Assembly: GCF_900100005.1 (NCBI RefSeq) | Contig: NZ_FNEB01000010.1 | Span: forward strand, 1 to 64,000 | DNA length: 64,000 nucleotides | Reading direction: 5' to 3' | Origin: Lutimaribacter saemankumensis | GTDB lineage: Bacteria; Pseudomonadota; Alphaproteobacteria; Rhodobacterales; Rhodobacteraceae | In this document: piece after piece, positions 22,464 through 31,028 of the stretch | Layout of the letters: each line of letters begins with the position of its first letter | Position numbering within the stretch: the stretch's first letter is position 1 | The notes under the pieces: model-generated | The model's input: the letters and a program-made list of their open reading frames with translations, nothing else | Database searches by the model: none | What the model was told of the DNA's origin: nothing | Position numbers and translations under genes: made by a program

Positions 22464-23468
22464 TTAGTGCTTGGCGTTGATCGCCTGGGCCGCGTCGATG
22501 TTGTCCTGGCCCACGTCGTCCTTGAACTGCTCCCACACGGGCTTCATCGCGTCGACCCACATGGCGCGCTGTTCAGGCGTCAGTGTGCGGACGGTGCCGC
22601 CGGCATCGATGATGGCCTGCTTGGCCTCTTCGTTCACCTTGGTCGATTCCGCGTTACGCGCTTCGGTCACTTCGCGCAGGATGGTGCCGAGCTGCTCACG
22701 CACGTCGGCATCCAGGCTTTCCCACCAGTCCACGTTGGTCACGACCAGGTAGTCGATGATGCCGTGGTTGGTTTCGGTCGTGCCGTCCTGCACCTCAAAG
22801 AATTTCTGGCCGTAGATGTTCGACCAGGTGTTTTCCTGACCGTCCACAACGCCGGTCTGCAAAGCGCCGTACACTTCCGAGAAGGCCATCGGCTGCGGGC
22901 TGCCGCCCAGCGCCGCCATCTGCGCCTTGAGAACGTCCGAGTTCTGCACGCGGAATTTCAGGCCGTTGGCGTCGGTCGGCTCGATCAGAGGCTTGTTGGC
23001 CGACATCTGCTTCATGCCGTTATGCCAGAACTGCAGACCCAGCAGGCCGCGGCGGGTCATCGATTCCTTCATCGCCTGGCCGGTTTCCGAGGTCTGGAAC
23101 TCGTCCACGGCGTCGATGTTCTTGAACATGAACGGCAGGTCGAAGATGCGGAACTGCTTGGTGAACTGCTCGAATTTCGACAGTGACGGCGCGGCCAGCT
23201 GCACGTCGCCCTGCAGCATCGCCTCGAGCACCTGGTCATCGTTGTAAAGCGTCGAGTTCGGGAAGACCTCCATGCAGGCCTTGCCGTTCATCTCGTCGTT
23301 CACGCGCTGTTGCAGCAGCGACGCCGCGATCCCCTTGGGGTGGCGGTCGGTGTTGGTGACGTGGCTGAACTTGATGACGATCTCGCCGTCGTCACATGCA
23401 GCGGTCGCGGTTTGCGCGGTGGCGGTCATCGCCAGCGCCATTGCGGCGGTGGTCAAAAACTTTTTCAT
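22464..23468 (-). CDS. dctP: TRAP transporter substrate-binding protein (DctP)
   Basis: A 334-residue periplasmic protein with a Sec signal peptide (MKKFLTTAAMALAMTATAQT, cut near ATA-AC). The DctP fold is shown by IKFSHVTNTDRHPKGIAASL, VFPNSTLYNDDQVLEAMLQG, GLKFRVQNSDVLKAQMAALG with the binding arginine, and VVDGQENTWSNIYGQKFFEV. These closely fit C4-dicarboxylate (succinate/malate/fumarate) binders, and length equals that of Rhodobacter capsulatus DctP. The ATG at 23468 has GGAGGAGAC upstream; frames open further upstream lie in the regulatory dyad region. No dctBD or dctSR regulator is present in the window. Confidence 0.92.
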   Translation of the reverse strand: MKKFLTTAAMALAMTATAQTATAACDDGEIVIKFSHVTNTDRHPKGIAASLLQQRVNDEMNGKACMEVFPNSTLYNDDQVLEAMLQGDVQLAAPSLSKFEQFTKQFRIFDLPFMFKNIDAVDEFQTSETGQAMKESMTRRGLLGLQFWHNGMKQMSANKPLIEPTDANGLKFRVQNSDVLKAQMAALGGSPQPMAFSEVYGALQTGVVDGQENTWSNIYGQKFFEVQDGTTETNHGIIDYLVVTNVDWWESLDADVREQLGTILREVTEARNAESTKVNEEAKQAIIDAGGTVRTLTPEQRAMWVDAMKPVWEQFKDDVGQDNIDAAQAINAKH

Positions 23469-23661
23469 CTGTCTCCTCCCAAGTCTCGAGACGTTACATT
23501 CGGCGCGCCAGAGACCCCGGCGCGCGCTGCGGGAAGAGTTGCCAAGGACGCGGCATCGCTCAAGGGAATGTGAGATTCGCCGGCAATATGGGCGAAATGC
23601 AGCTTTTTTCAGCAGGTTAGAATGTGCGCAGTTGCAGGCATGCCGGGCGCACCGCACGGGA

Positions 23662-23712
23662 TGTGCGAAAACCCGCACAGCAAACCGCGCGGTTTGTGCG
23701 GGATTCCGCACA
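23662..23712. promoter_or_regulatory. Dyad array upstream of dctP (possible operators and/or terminator)
   Basis: Two 18-bp dyads, TGTGCGA-N4-CCGCACA (23662-23679) and TGTGCGG-N4-CCGCACA (23695-23712), start exactly 33 bp apart, about three helical turns. Between them lies the perfect palindrome AAACCGCGCGGTTT (23682-23695). The same bases can fold as one long hairpin (23672-23702), and on the minus strand this is followed by TTTT, so it could terminate the sec-TauE-Mth938 transcript. Both uses are possible. The array ends 194 bp before the dctP start. Confidence 0.65.
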
Positions 23713-23738
23713 GTTTTGCATATGGGCGATTCTAGACT

Positions 23739-24092
23739 TCAGACCGGAAGGGCCGCCAGCGCGACGCGCCGGCCCTCGGACAAAAGCACGTTGTATGTCC
23801 GGCACGCCGCCGGCGACGACATGACCTCGACCCCCAGCCCCAGATCTTCCAGGCGGGCGCGCAAAGCAGCCGGCGCGTGCGCGATGTCGCCGCCCATCCC
23901 CAGAAAGACGACATCCACCTGCCCTGCCAGCGCTTCGAGCGGGGACGGATCGTCCAGTCCGGCCCAGCCTTGCGCACGTTCGGAGGTCGCGATCATCGCG
24001 CCTTTGATGACCCGTCCGTCGATGCGGAAAAAGCCGGGGCCGTAGCCTTCGACCGGCACGGCGCTGTCATATCGGATCTCGTGCATTTCCAT
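23739..24092 (-). CDS. Mth938-like domain protein (DUF498)
   Basis: A 117-residue small cytoplasmic protein of the Mth938/NDUFAF3-like family. It shows the family pattern GYGPGFFRIDGRVIKGAMIA, a central DVVFLGMGGDIAH and CRTYNVLLSEGRRVALAALP. The eukaryotic relative NDUFAF3 helps assemble complex I, and bacterial members often sit beside secDF as here. The ATG at 24092 lies four bases past the TauE stop; another ATG six bases later would shorten it by two residues. It is the last gene of the yajC-secD-secF-TauE-Mth938 series. Molecular function is unknown. Confidence 0.85.
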   Translation of the reverse strand: MEMHEIRYDSAVPVEGYGPGFFRIDGRVIKGAMIATSERAQGWAGLDDPSPLEALAGQVDVVFLGMGGDIAHAPAALRARLEDLGLGVEVMSSPAACRTYNVLLSEGRRVALAALPV

Positions 24093-24096
24093 CGGA

Positions 24097-24849
24097 TCAG
24101 TCCCAAAGTGGCAGGCCGCTGATCGCAGCGGCAATGGTTATGGCGTAGGCGGCCCCACGATAAACACGAGCGCGGTCTGGATGAAACACCCGCGCCCCCA
24201 GAATATTTCCGGCGATGTTCGGCAGCGCCATCAGCAAGCCCAATACGACCGGCACCGCCTCGAGCCGGCCCTGAAGGCCCAGCAGCGCCAGCAGCATCAG
24301 GTCATAGGCATAAAGATAGAGCATCGTGTTCGCGCGGATCAGCGCGGGCGGATTCGGCCCTGCCATGTAAAGCAGGATCACCGGCGGCCCTGGCAGGCCG
24401 GCCACTCCGCCCAGGAATCCCGATGCGCCTCCGGTGCCTGTCAACAAAGGCCGGGACATGGGGCCATGGTAGCGCAGCCCGAGGCTGAGAACGATTGGTG
24501 CGGCAATGGCCAGCAGCGACACCGCATAACGAAACGCTTCGGGCGACACACGAACCAGGATCGCCAGCCCGAGAGGCAGGCAGACAACGGCCCCCAGCAA
24601 CAGCCAGCCAACCTGGGCCGCCGCGCCGTCGCGCCACGCGCGCGGCAGGTTCGGTGCCGGGCCAAACATATCCATCACGACAAGGATCGTGATCACCCAG
24701 ATCGGAGGCACCACCTGCCCTGCCAGCGGAATGAAGATCAGCGCGGTTCCAAACCCAGAAAACCCGCGCACGATGCCTGACAGGACGGCACCAAGGACGA
24801 TCAGCCACAGGCCCTCGAGCGTGAGGGCCTGCGACAGGATGTCAGGCAT
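24097..24849 (-). CDS. Sulfite exporter TauE/SafE (TSUP) family permease
   Basis: A 250-residue membrane protein with about eight helices in two repeats. Family landmarks are SGIVRGFSGFGTALIFIPLA and the second repeat GTGGASGFLGGVAGLPGPPV followed by ILLYMAGPNP. TSUP proteins move organosulfur anions such as sulfite, sulfoacetate or taurine-derived compounds; the substrate here is unknown. The start ATG at 24849 overlaps secF by eight bases and is preferred over an upstream in-frame start at 24912 inside secF. It sits between secF and the Mth938 gene, which are often direct neighbours, so it may be a lineage-specific insertion. Confidence 0.87.
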   Translation of the reverse strand: MPDILSQALTLEGLWLIVLGAVLSGIVRGFSGFGTALIFIPLAGQVVPPIWVITILVVMDMFGPAPNLPRAWRDGAAAQVGWLLLGAVVCLPLGLAILVRVSPEAFRYAVSLLAIAAPIVLSLGLRYHGPMSRPLLTGTGGASGFLGGVAGLPGPPVILLYMAGPNPPALIRANTMLYLYAYDLMLLALLGLQGRLEAVPVVLGLLMALPNIAGNILGARVFHPDRARVYRGAAYAITIAAAISGLPLWD

Positions 24850-25810
24850 CGATATTGGCGTATTGGTTACCGGCGGTGTTGTCCGGTTTGTTCCAGTCGC
24901 GCTTGACCCCAAGGCGGAGCAACAGGGCCGACGCCACGAAGATCGAGCTGTAGGTGCCCACGATCACGCCCCAGATCATCGCGAAGACAAAGCCGCGGAT
25001 CACGTCGCCGCCAAGGATGAACAGCGCGATCAGCGCGATCAGCGTGGTGACCGATGTCATCATGGTCCGGCTGAGCGTTTCGTTGATCGACTGGTTCAAC
25101 ACTTCTTTCAGCGGCGTCTGCTTGTATTTGCGCAGGTTTTCCCGAACGCGGTCGAACACGACCACCGTGTCGTTCAGCGAATAGCCGACAATGGTCAGCA
25201 GTGCCGCGATGATCGCAAGGTCGAACCGGATCTGCAGCTCCGAGAAGATGCCGATCGTCAGAATGACGTCGTGCACCAGCGCGGCGACCGCACCCAGCGC
25301 GAACTGCCATTCGAACCGCAGCCAGATGTAGACCAGCACCGCGCCAATCGCGAGAACGACCGCGATGATGGCCGTCTGGATCAACTCGCCGGACACTTTC
25401 GGGCCCACCGACTCGACGCTGACAAAGCGGATATCGGGCGCGAAGGTCGCCAACGCGTCCTCGACCTGCTGGACGGTTTCGGGGCTGACCGCCTCTTGGC
25501 CGTCCTGGGCCTGGATGCGGATCATCGCGACGTTCTGATCGTCGGCGAATGTGGGATCGAACACCTCGGTGATGGTGATGTCGCCCAGCCCCAGCGGCGC
25601 GACAGCATCACGATAGGCGCCGACATCGACCGGCGTCGGGCTTTCTGTGCGGATCGTCGTGCCGCCGCGGAAGTCGATACCGTAGTTGAGCCCCTGCACC
25701 AGGAAGGATCCAAAGGCGATCACGACCATGACGGCCGATATGCCCAGCCAGAGCTTGGAGCGCGAAAAGAAATCCCAGTTGGTGATTTCGGGAACGAGTC
25801 TCAGGCGCAT
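24842..25810 (-). CDS. secF: Protein translocase subunit SecF
   Basis: A 322-residue inner-membrane protein of the SecDF complex, which uses the proton gradient to help pull exported proteins through SecYEG. Six helices are expected. Visible: GLNYGIDFRGGTTI, the family stretch VGYSLNDTVVVFDRVRENLR and LSRTMMTSVTTLIALIALFI. The ATG at 25810 has a perfect GGAGGTGTGAT site immediately upstream, whereas the frame extends upstream without one. It begins one base after the secD stop. Confidence 0.96.
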   Translation of the reverse strand: MRLRLVPEITNWDFFSRSKLWLGISAVMVVIAFGSFLVQGLNYGIDFRGGTTIRTESPTPVDVGAYRDAVAPLGLGDITITEVFDPTFADDQNVAMIRIQAQDGQEAVSPETVQQVEDALATFAPDIRFVSVESVGPKVSGELIQTAIIAVVLAIGAVLVYIWLRFEWQFALGAVAALVHDVILTIGIFSELQIRFDLAIIAALLTIVGYSLNDTVVVFDRVRENLRKYKQTPLKEVLNQSINETLSRTMMTSVTTLIALIALFILGGDVIRGFVFAMIWGVIVGTYSSIFVASALLLRLGVKRDWNKPDNTAGNQYANIDA

Positions 25811-25811
25811 A

Positions 25812-27476
25812 TCACACCTCCAGCGTTTTGGGGCGGCGGCGCTCGAACCACATGGCAACAAGCAACCGGGTGACGAAGAAGGCGGTGAATACGGACGTGA
25901 TGATGCCCAGGCCAAGCGTGATGGCAAAGCCGCGCACCGGGCCGGACCCCATGACATAGAGGATCACGGCGGTGATGAAGGTGGTAATGTTGGCGTCAAC
26001 GATCGCGCTCATTGCCTTTTCATAGCCAAGCTCGATCGCGCGGGCCGGACCTCGTGCTGTCTTCAACTCTTCGCGGATACGCTCGAACACCAGAACGTTG
26101 GCGTCGACCGCCATCCCGATGGTCAGGACGATGCCGGCGATGCCCGGCAGGGTCAGTGTCGCCCCGATCAGGCTGAGCAGCCCGAAAATCAGCGCGACGT
26201 TCACCATCAGCGCGATATTCGCGAACACGCCGAAGGTGCCATAGCTGAGGAACATGAACACTAGCACGGCGATACCCGCCACGATACACGCGACGGTGCC
26301 CGCCTCGATGCTGTCGGCGCCAAGTTCCGGGCCGATCGTCCGCTCTTCGAGGAATTCCAGCCCCGCCGGCAGGGCGCCCGCGCGCAGCAGAACGGCGAGG
26401 TTGGTCGATTCCTCGACCGTGAAATTGCCGGTGATGATACCCGATCCGCCTGGGATGTGGCTCTGGATCACGGGGGCGCTGATAACCTCGTTGTCCAGCA
26501 CGATGGCGAAGGGACTGCCGATGTTCTCGGCGGTGTAATCGCCGAACCGGCGCGCGCCGGTCGGATCGAAACGGAAATTCACCGCCGGGCGGCCGTTCTG
26601 GTCGAATGTCGGCTGTGCGTCCACCAGTTCCTCGCCGGTGACGACCGCGGCCTCTTCCAGCACGTAATAGACATCGTCCTCGTCCATGGCGGGCAGCAAT
26701 TCGTTGCCCGGCCCCGGAGGCATGTCGGCATTGGTGGTGCGCGTCACGACCGGTTGAAAGGTCAACTGCGCGGTGGTGCCGATGATTTCCTTCAGTTCGG
26801 CCGCGCTGCCGATGCCGGGCACCTGGATCAGGATGCGGTCGGACCCCTGCCGCTGGATCGTGGGCTCGCGGGTGCCGACCTCGTCGATGCGGCGGCGGAT
26901 GATTTCCAGCGCCTGCGCCACCGTGCGCTGGTCCATGGCAAGGCGTTCGGCCTCGGACAGGCGAATGACCACGTCCGGGCCTTCGACCGTCACCTCGATA
27001 TCGCTGGCGCCGGCACCCGTCATGCTGACGACCGGGCGGGACAGGCCGCGCACAAGCGCCGCGGCTTCGGCGGCCATGTCGGGCTTTTCGTTCAGGCGGA
27101 TGCGCAGTTCCTCGGCGTTGCTGTCCTGCAGGCGGAACGTGCCGATGCGGCCGCGTTCCTCGCGCAGAAGGGCCAGAACCTCGGGCCACATCGCCTTGAT
27201 CCGCGTTTCGTAGACATCGGCGACCTGGACCTCGGCCAGCAGGTGCGCGCCGCCGCGCAGGTCGAGCCCGAGGTTGACCAGCCCCGAGGGCAGGAACGAG
27301 GGCCACAGGCTTGCCTGCTCTTGCAGCCCTTCGGCGGTGGCGCCGGTTTCCAGAGCGGCCCGCGCGTCGTTCGAAGTTTCAACCCGCGTGTAGAACGCGT
27401 TGGGCAGCGCCAGAAGCAGACCGAGGGCCACGAGGCCCCAGATCACCACCCGTTTCCATAGTTCAATCTGCAACAT
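25812..27476 (-). CDS. secD: Protein translocase subunit SecD
   Basis: A 554-residue inner-membrane protein. The first helix (VVIWGLVALGLLLALPNAFY) leads to the signature LGLDLRGGAHLLAEV. A large periplasmic P1 domain follows, then five C-terminal helices with GMAVDANVLVFERIREELKT, whose Asp is in the proton path. SecD partners SecF and YajC, both adjacent. ATG at 27476; the gene is preceded by yajC at 46 bases. Length is typical for alphaproteobacterial SecD. Confidence 0.96.
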   Translation of the reverse strand: MLQIELWKRVVIWGLVALGLLLALPNAFYTRVETSNDARAALETGATAEGLQEQASLWPSFLPSGLVNLGLDLRGGAHLLAEVQVADVYETRIKAMWPEVLALLREERGRIGTFRLQDSNAEELRIRLNEKPDMAAEAAALVRGLSRPVVSMTGAGASDIEVTVEGPDVVIRLSEAERLAMDQRTVAQALEIIRRRIDEVGTREPTIQRQGSDRILIQVPGIGSAAELKEIIGTTAQLTFQPVVTRTTNADMPPGPGNELLPAMDEDDVYYVLEEAAVVTGEELVDAQPTFDQNGRPAVNFRFDPTGARRFGDYTAENIGSPFAIVLDNEVISAPVIQSHIPGGSGIITGNFTVEESTNLAVLLRAGALPAGLEFLEERTIGPELGADSIEAGTVACIVAGIAVLVFMFLSYGTFGVFANIALMVNVALIFGLLSLIGATLTLPGIAGIVLTIGMAVDANVLVFERIREELKTARGPARAIELGYEKAMSAIVDANITTFITAVILYVMGSGPVRGFAITLGLGIITSVFTAFFVTRLLVAMWFERRRPKTLEV

Positions 27477-27522
27477 GGCCGTGCCTGCTGTCTTGGCGCC
27501 GCTGTCCGGCGCGGGGGGCGGT

Positions 27523-27807
27523 TTACTTGGCTTCGGCGGGTTCGGTCTTGTTTAGAACCTGCGCGATGGTCGACTTGACGACGCGAACGCGCACGCCCTC
27601 GGCCAGTTCCACCTCGATTTCGTTGTCTTCCTTGACCTTGCTGACCTTGCCGATCAGCCCGCCCTGCGTGACCACCTGGTCGCCCCGGCGCAGCGCCTCG
27701 ACCATTTGCTGGTGGTCCTTCAGCTTTTTCTGCTGGGGCCGGATCAGCAGGAAATACATGATCGCGAAGATCAGAATGAGGGGGATGAACTGGCCAAAGG
27801 CTTCCAT
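27523..27807 (-). CDS. yajC: Preprotein translocase subunit YajC
   Basis: A 94-residue small membrane protein with one N-terminal helix, FIPLILIFAIMYFLLIRPQQ, followed by the conserved KKLKDHQQMVEALRRGDQVV and TQGGLIGKVSKV. It associates with SecDF. The ATG at 27807 is preferred, with AAGGAAG seven bases upstream, over an in-frame start seven codons earlier. It is the first gene of the sec operon and is divergent from serS, whose promoter region (about 240 bases) they share. Confidence 0.94.
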   Translation of the reverse strand: MEAFGQFIPLILIFAIMYFLLIRPQQKKLKDHQQMVEALRRGDQVVTQGGLIGKVSKVKEDNEIEVELAEGVRVRVVKSTIAQVLNKTEPAEAK

Positions 27808-28047
27808 CTGGGGCTTCCTTGTCTGCAATGGGATCGCGCCGCCGGACGCGGCGTGAAAGTTGGCGGGAACCTATGTGCGCGCATGGGGTTTTGCAAGACG
27901 AAGTGGGCCTGCGCGCTGCGACGAAAAGCCAAACCGCGCACTACCGGCCGCATCCGTCCATATCGGGCCCGCCGCATCCCCCTTTCCCCGCCCTGCGAAA
28001 TCGGGCAATAGGGGCGCGACCTGATCAAAGCCAAGGGAACCAGACCC

Positions 28048-29340
28048 ATGCATGACATCCGTGCCATCCGCGAAAATCCTGCCGCACTGGACGCGGCGCT
28101 TGCGCGTCGCGGGGCAGAGCCGGCGTCGTCGCACGTTCTGGCGCTGGACGAAAAAAGGCGCACGGTCATCCATGCCGCGGAAACCGCGCAGGCCGAGCAG
28201 AACAAGGCCAGCAAGGAAGTGGGCGCCGCCAAGGCCAAGGGCGACGAGGCCGAATTCGAACGCCTGCGCGCGCTCGTGGCCGAGAAAAAGGCCGAGGTCG
28301 CCGCGATGCAGAGCCAGGCCAAGGAGCTGGATGCGGAACTGACCGCGTTCCTGATGACGCTGCCCAACACGCCCCTTGCCGACGTGCCCGATGGCGCGGA
28401 CGAAGACGACAACGTCGAAATCCGCCGCTGGGGCACCCCGCGCGAATTCACATTCGCCCCCAAGGAACATTACGAGCTTGAAGGCGTCAAACCGGGGATG
28501 GATTTCGAAACGGCCGCAAAGCTTTCCGGCTCGCGTTTCGTCGTGCTGTCCGCGGGCGTTGCCCGTATCCACCGGGCGCTGGCGCAGTTCATGATCGACC
28601 ATCATGTCGAAAACAACGGGCTGTCGGAAACCTGGACGCCCGTTCTGGTGCGCGACGAGATGATGCAGGGCACCGGGCAATTGCCGAAATTCGGCGAAGA
28701 CAGCTATCAGACCACGAATGGCTGGTGGCTGGTGCCCACGGCCGAGGTGACGCTGACCAACATCGTCAACGGCATGACGGTCGAAGAAAGCTACCTGCCC
28801 CGCCGCTATGTCGCGCATACGCAGTGCTTCCGATCCGAGGCGGGCAGCGCGGGCAAGGACACCGCCGGGATGCTGCGTCAGCACCAGTTCGAAAAGGTCG
28901 AGATGGTCAGCGTCACCCATCCCGACCAAAGCCTGAACGAACATGACCGCATGACGAAATGCGCCGAAGGCGTGCTCGAAGCCCTGGGTCTGCCGTACCG
29001 CACGGTGGTTCTGTGCACCGGCGACATGGGGTTCGGCGCGCAAAAGACCCACGATATCGAGGTCTGGCTGCCGGGGCAGAACACCTATCGCGAGATCAGC
29101 TCGGTCTCGGTTTGCGGCGATTTCCAGGCGCGGCGCATGAATGCGCGGTTCAAGCCCGCGGATGGCGGCAAGCCGCAATTCCTGCACACGCTGAACGGAT
29201 CGGGCCTGGCCGTGGGCCGCGCGCTGATCGCGGTGCTGGAAAACGGCCAGCAAGAGGACGGATCGGTCGACCTGCCCGAGGCGCTCTACCCCTACCTGCG
29301 GGGCAAGACGCGGCTTGCGGCCGACGGTACGCTGACCTGA
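28048..29340 (+). CDS. serS: Seryl-tRNA synthetase
   Basis: A 430-residue class II aminoacyl-tRNA synthetase charging tRNA-Ser. It begins [20 protein letters not shown], with the long N-terminal coiled-coil arm (about residues 25-105, rich in Ala/Lys/Glu). The catalytic core shows motif 2 ([20 protein letters not shown] then [10 protein letters not shown]) and motif 3 ([20 protein letters not shown]). ATG at 28048 with an AAGGGAACC site upstream. It is monocistronic and followed by a strong terminator. Confidence 0.97.
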   Translation: MHDIRAIRENPAALDAALARRGAEPASSHVLALDEKRRTVIHAAETAQAEQNKASKEVGAAKAKGDEAEFERLRALVAEKKAEVAAMQSQAKELDAELTAFLMTLPNTPLADVPDGADEDDNVEIRRWGTPREFTFAPKEHYELEGVKPGMDFETAAKLSGSRFVVLSAGVARIHRALAQFMIDHHVENNGLSETWTPVLVRDEMMQGTGQLPKFGEDSYQTTNGWWLVPTAEVTLTNIVNGMTVEESYLPRRYVAHTQCFRSEAGSAGKDTAGMLRQHQFEKVEMVSVTHPDQSLNEHDRMTKCAEGVLEALGLPYRTVVLCTGDMGFGAQKTHDIEVWLPGQNTYREISSVSVCGDFQARRMNARFKPADGGKPQFLHTLNGSGLAVGRALIAVLENGQQEDGSVDLPEALYPYLRGKTRLAADGTLT

Positions 29341-29363
29341 CCGGACACACCCACCAATTAGAT

Positions 29364-29395
29364 GGCCCCCGGCGCAACACGCCGGGGGCCTTTTT
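29364..29395 (+). terminator. Rho-independent terminator of serS
   Basis: An 11-bp stem GGCCCCCGGCG / CGCCGGGGGCC with loop CAACA is followed by TTTTTG. It starts 24 bases after the serS stop. Confidence 0.93.
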
Positions 29396-29417
29396 GTTCC
29401 GTGAGTGATTAAGGCGG

Positions 29418-29654
29418 TCAGCCTTCGCTGGGGATCATCCCGGCGTCCTTGGCCATCGCCAGTTCATCCGCATCGATCTCACCGTCGCCGTTTGCATCCA
29501 TTTCGGCAAAGGCGTCTTCGCTCACATCGGGGTGTGCGGCGCTGATCTCGTTGTACGAGTAGGTTCCGTTGCCATCGGCATCGACCAGCGGCGTTTCCGC
29601 CAGAAGCGGGGTGGCCAGCAGTGCGGGCAGGATGATCAGAGCAGTCTTTTTCAT
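29418..29654 (-). CDS. Small secreted EF-hand protein
   Basis: A 78-residue protein with a signal peptide (MKKTALIILPALLATPLLAE). One clear calcium loop DANGDGEIDADEL follows, with a second, more degenerate loop DADGNGTYSYNEI. It is probably periplasmic and may bind Ca2+; the partner is unknown. ATG at 29654 has GGAGGAACG upstream, deciding it over a start five codons earlier. It is convergent with serS and monocistronic. Confidence 0.85.
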   Translation of the reverse strand: MKKTALIILPALLATPLLAETPLVDADGNGTYSYNEISAAHPDVSEDAFAEMDANGDGEIDADELAMAKDAGMIPSEG

Positions 29655-30007
29655 GTCACGTTCCTCCATGAGTGGTGTGAACGGCAGCCTGTGCCGCCGA
29701 TGACCCGGATATTCACGTGATGGAGTGATTTTTCAAATGACGGCAAAGACTTAACCGGCATTATTCGACCGATGGCCTGGCGACTTTCTGCACATTGAAG
29801 AAACAGGCCGCCGGATATTCTGCGCTTTGGCCGGTGCGGCCGCAGACGGGATCGCCAAATTTTCGTGGCGCCATCATGAGTTGCACCCCCCACGCCTCGG
29901 TTGCGCGAATGTCAATCGGGTGAACCAGGCCCGCCCCGCCAGCACGCGGCCAATTGCCTAAACCGGAGCCGGACGCGCAAAAGCCTGCCTGCGGGTCCGG
30001 GCGGCCA
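29655..30007. other. Intergenic region between the EF-hand gene and the sulfotransferase-like gene
   Basis: No supported gene was found in these 353 bases. A minus-strand frame at 29651-29893 lacks a ribosome site and any recognisable domain, and runs over the EF-hand leader. The right part is GC-rich and lies downstream of the minus-strand gene ending at 30008; the left part should hold the EF-hand promoter. No clear terminator was seen. Confidence 0.45.
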
Positions 30008-30904
30008 TCAATCCCCGGCCGAATCGACCAGAGTCAATCCGGGCATCGCGCGCAACCGATCGAGGTCGGCATGATAGCGGTCGCGCAGTTTCTGCCGGTC
30101 GGTCGCGGCGAATTCCGCCAGGCCCAGCGTGTCGCGGGCGCCCGCATGGCGTTCCATGATCTCGTGAAACGCCTCTTTCGATAGGGTTTCCCCCGCGTGA
30201 TAGCGGCGCTGCAACTCCTCCAGCGCCGCATCCGTCGGGCTGCGGTTCAATTGGCGATCGGGTTCGGCCAGACTGTCCTTGGCGATGTCGGGCAATAGCC
30301 GTGCCACAAGGCTGCGGCTGCTGCCCCGCGCGGGATAAGTCAGAACTGTCAGTTTTGCGGGTTTCAGATACGCCTGAAAAACGGCCATCAATTCGGGCCA
30401 GCCTTCGTCCACCTGCATCAGGCCGGGAATGACCTCGTGAAATGGATCGACGGGAATATCCTCGGCCCGCTTGCGATAGGCGGAGACGAACAATTCGTCA
30501 TAGGGCCGCACGACATAGATCAGATGCGCCACCGGCCCAGGCAGCGCCTGGGCCAGGATGCGCGCGCGGATTTCCTTGGCGGGATAGAACTTGCCTTGCG
30601 TGAAATGCAGCATGCGGCCGGGGATGTTTTCCTCGGACAGGACAAGGCGGCTCCGTCCCTGCCGCCGCTTGTCGATCTCGGCGCGGGCCGGCTCGATGAA
30701 CCCCTTGGCCTTTTTCAGGCCGTGGCGCGGGCTGGGCAACTTCATCTTCAGCTTGCCGCCGGGGATACCGTCGCGCCCGGGATAGGCCAGATCACAACCT
30801 GCGTCCCGCAGAAGATCGGCGTTCCGGTCCAGGCACATCTGAAAGCTGCTTGTGCCGGTGCGATGTGCGCCCGCATGCAGGTAAACCCGAACCTCGTCCG
30901 CCAT
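30008..30904 (-). CDS. Sulfotransferase-like P-loop protein
   Basis: A 298-residue protein starting with RVYLHAGAHRTGTSSFQMCL, which resembles the 5'-phosphosulfate-binding loop of PAPS-dependent sulfotransferases (xHRTGTTxxQ type). Later, HLIYVVRPYDELFVSAYRKR resembles the 3'-phosphate-binding Arg/Ser region. The remainder is poorly conserved. It may sulfate a polysaccharide or other surface molecule, but neither substrate nor activity can be shown. ATG at 30904 has GGGGGAA just upstream. It stands alone, divergent from the nucleoside hydrolase gene. Confidence 0.6.
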   Translation of the reverse strand: MADEVRVYLHAGAHRTGTSSFQMCLDRNADLLRDAGCDLAYPGRDGIPGGKLKMKLPSPRHGLKKAKGFIEPARAEIDKRRQGRSRLVLSEENIPGRMLHFTQGKFYPAKEIRARILAQALPGPVAHLIYVVRPYDELFVSAYRKRAEDIPVDPFHEVIPGLMQVDEGWPELMAVFQAYLKPAKLTVLTYPARGSSRSLVARLLPDIAKDSLAEPDRQLNRSPTDAALEELQRRYHAGETLSKEAFHEIMERHAGARDTLGLAEFAATDRQKLRDRYHADLDRLRAMPGLTLVDSAGD

Positions 30905-31028
30905 CTATTCCCCCGGCCTTTTTGGTCTTTGGCGCAGAATGGGCGGAAATGGGCCGGGGCGCAATCGGCGGTTATGGACAAGGCCGGTTCGGGTTGCCAC
31001 TGTCCCGCAAACGACTTAGGGACCGCGC

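Noticed and set aside
23469-23738. Sigma-54 promoter for dctPQM
   Set aside because: No convincing TGGCAC-N5-TTGC arrangement was seen on the minus strand, although dct genes elsewhere use it.
29651-29893. Small minus-strand gene upstream of the EF-hand protein
   Set aside because: It has no ribosome site, basic low-information sequence and overlap with the EF-hand leader and start.
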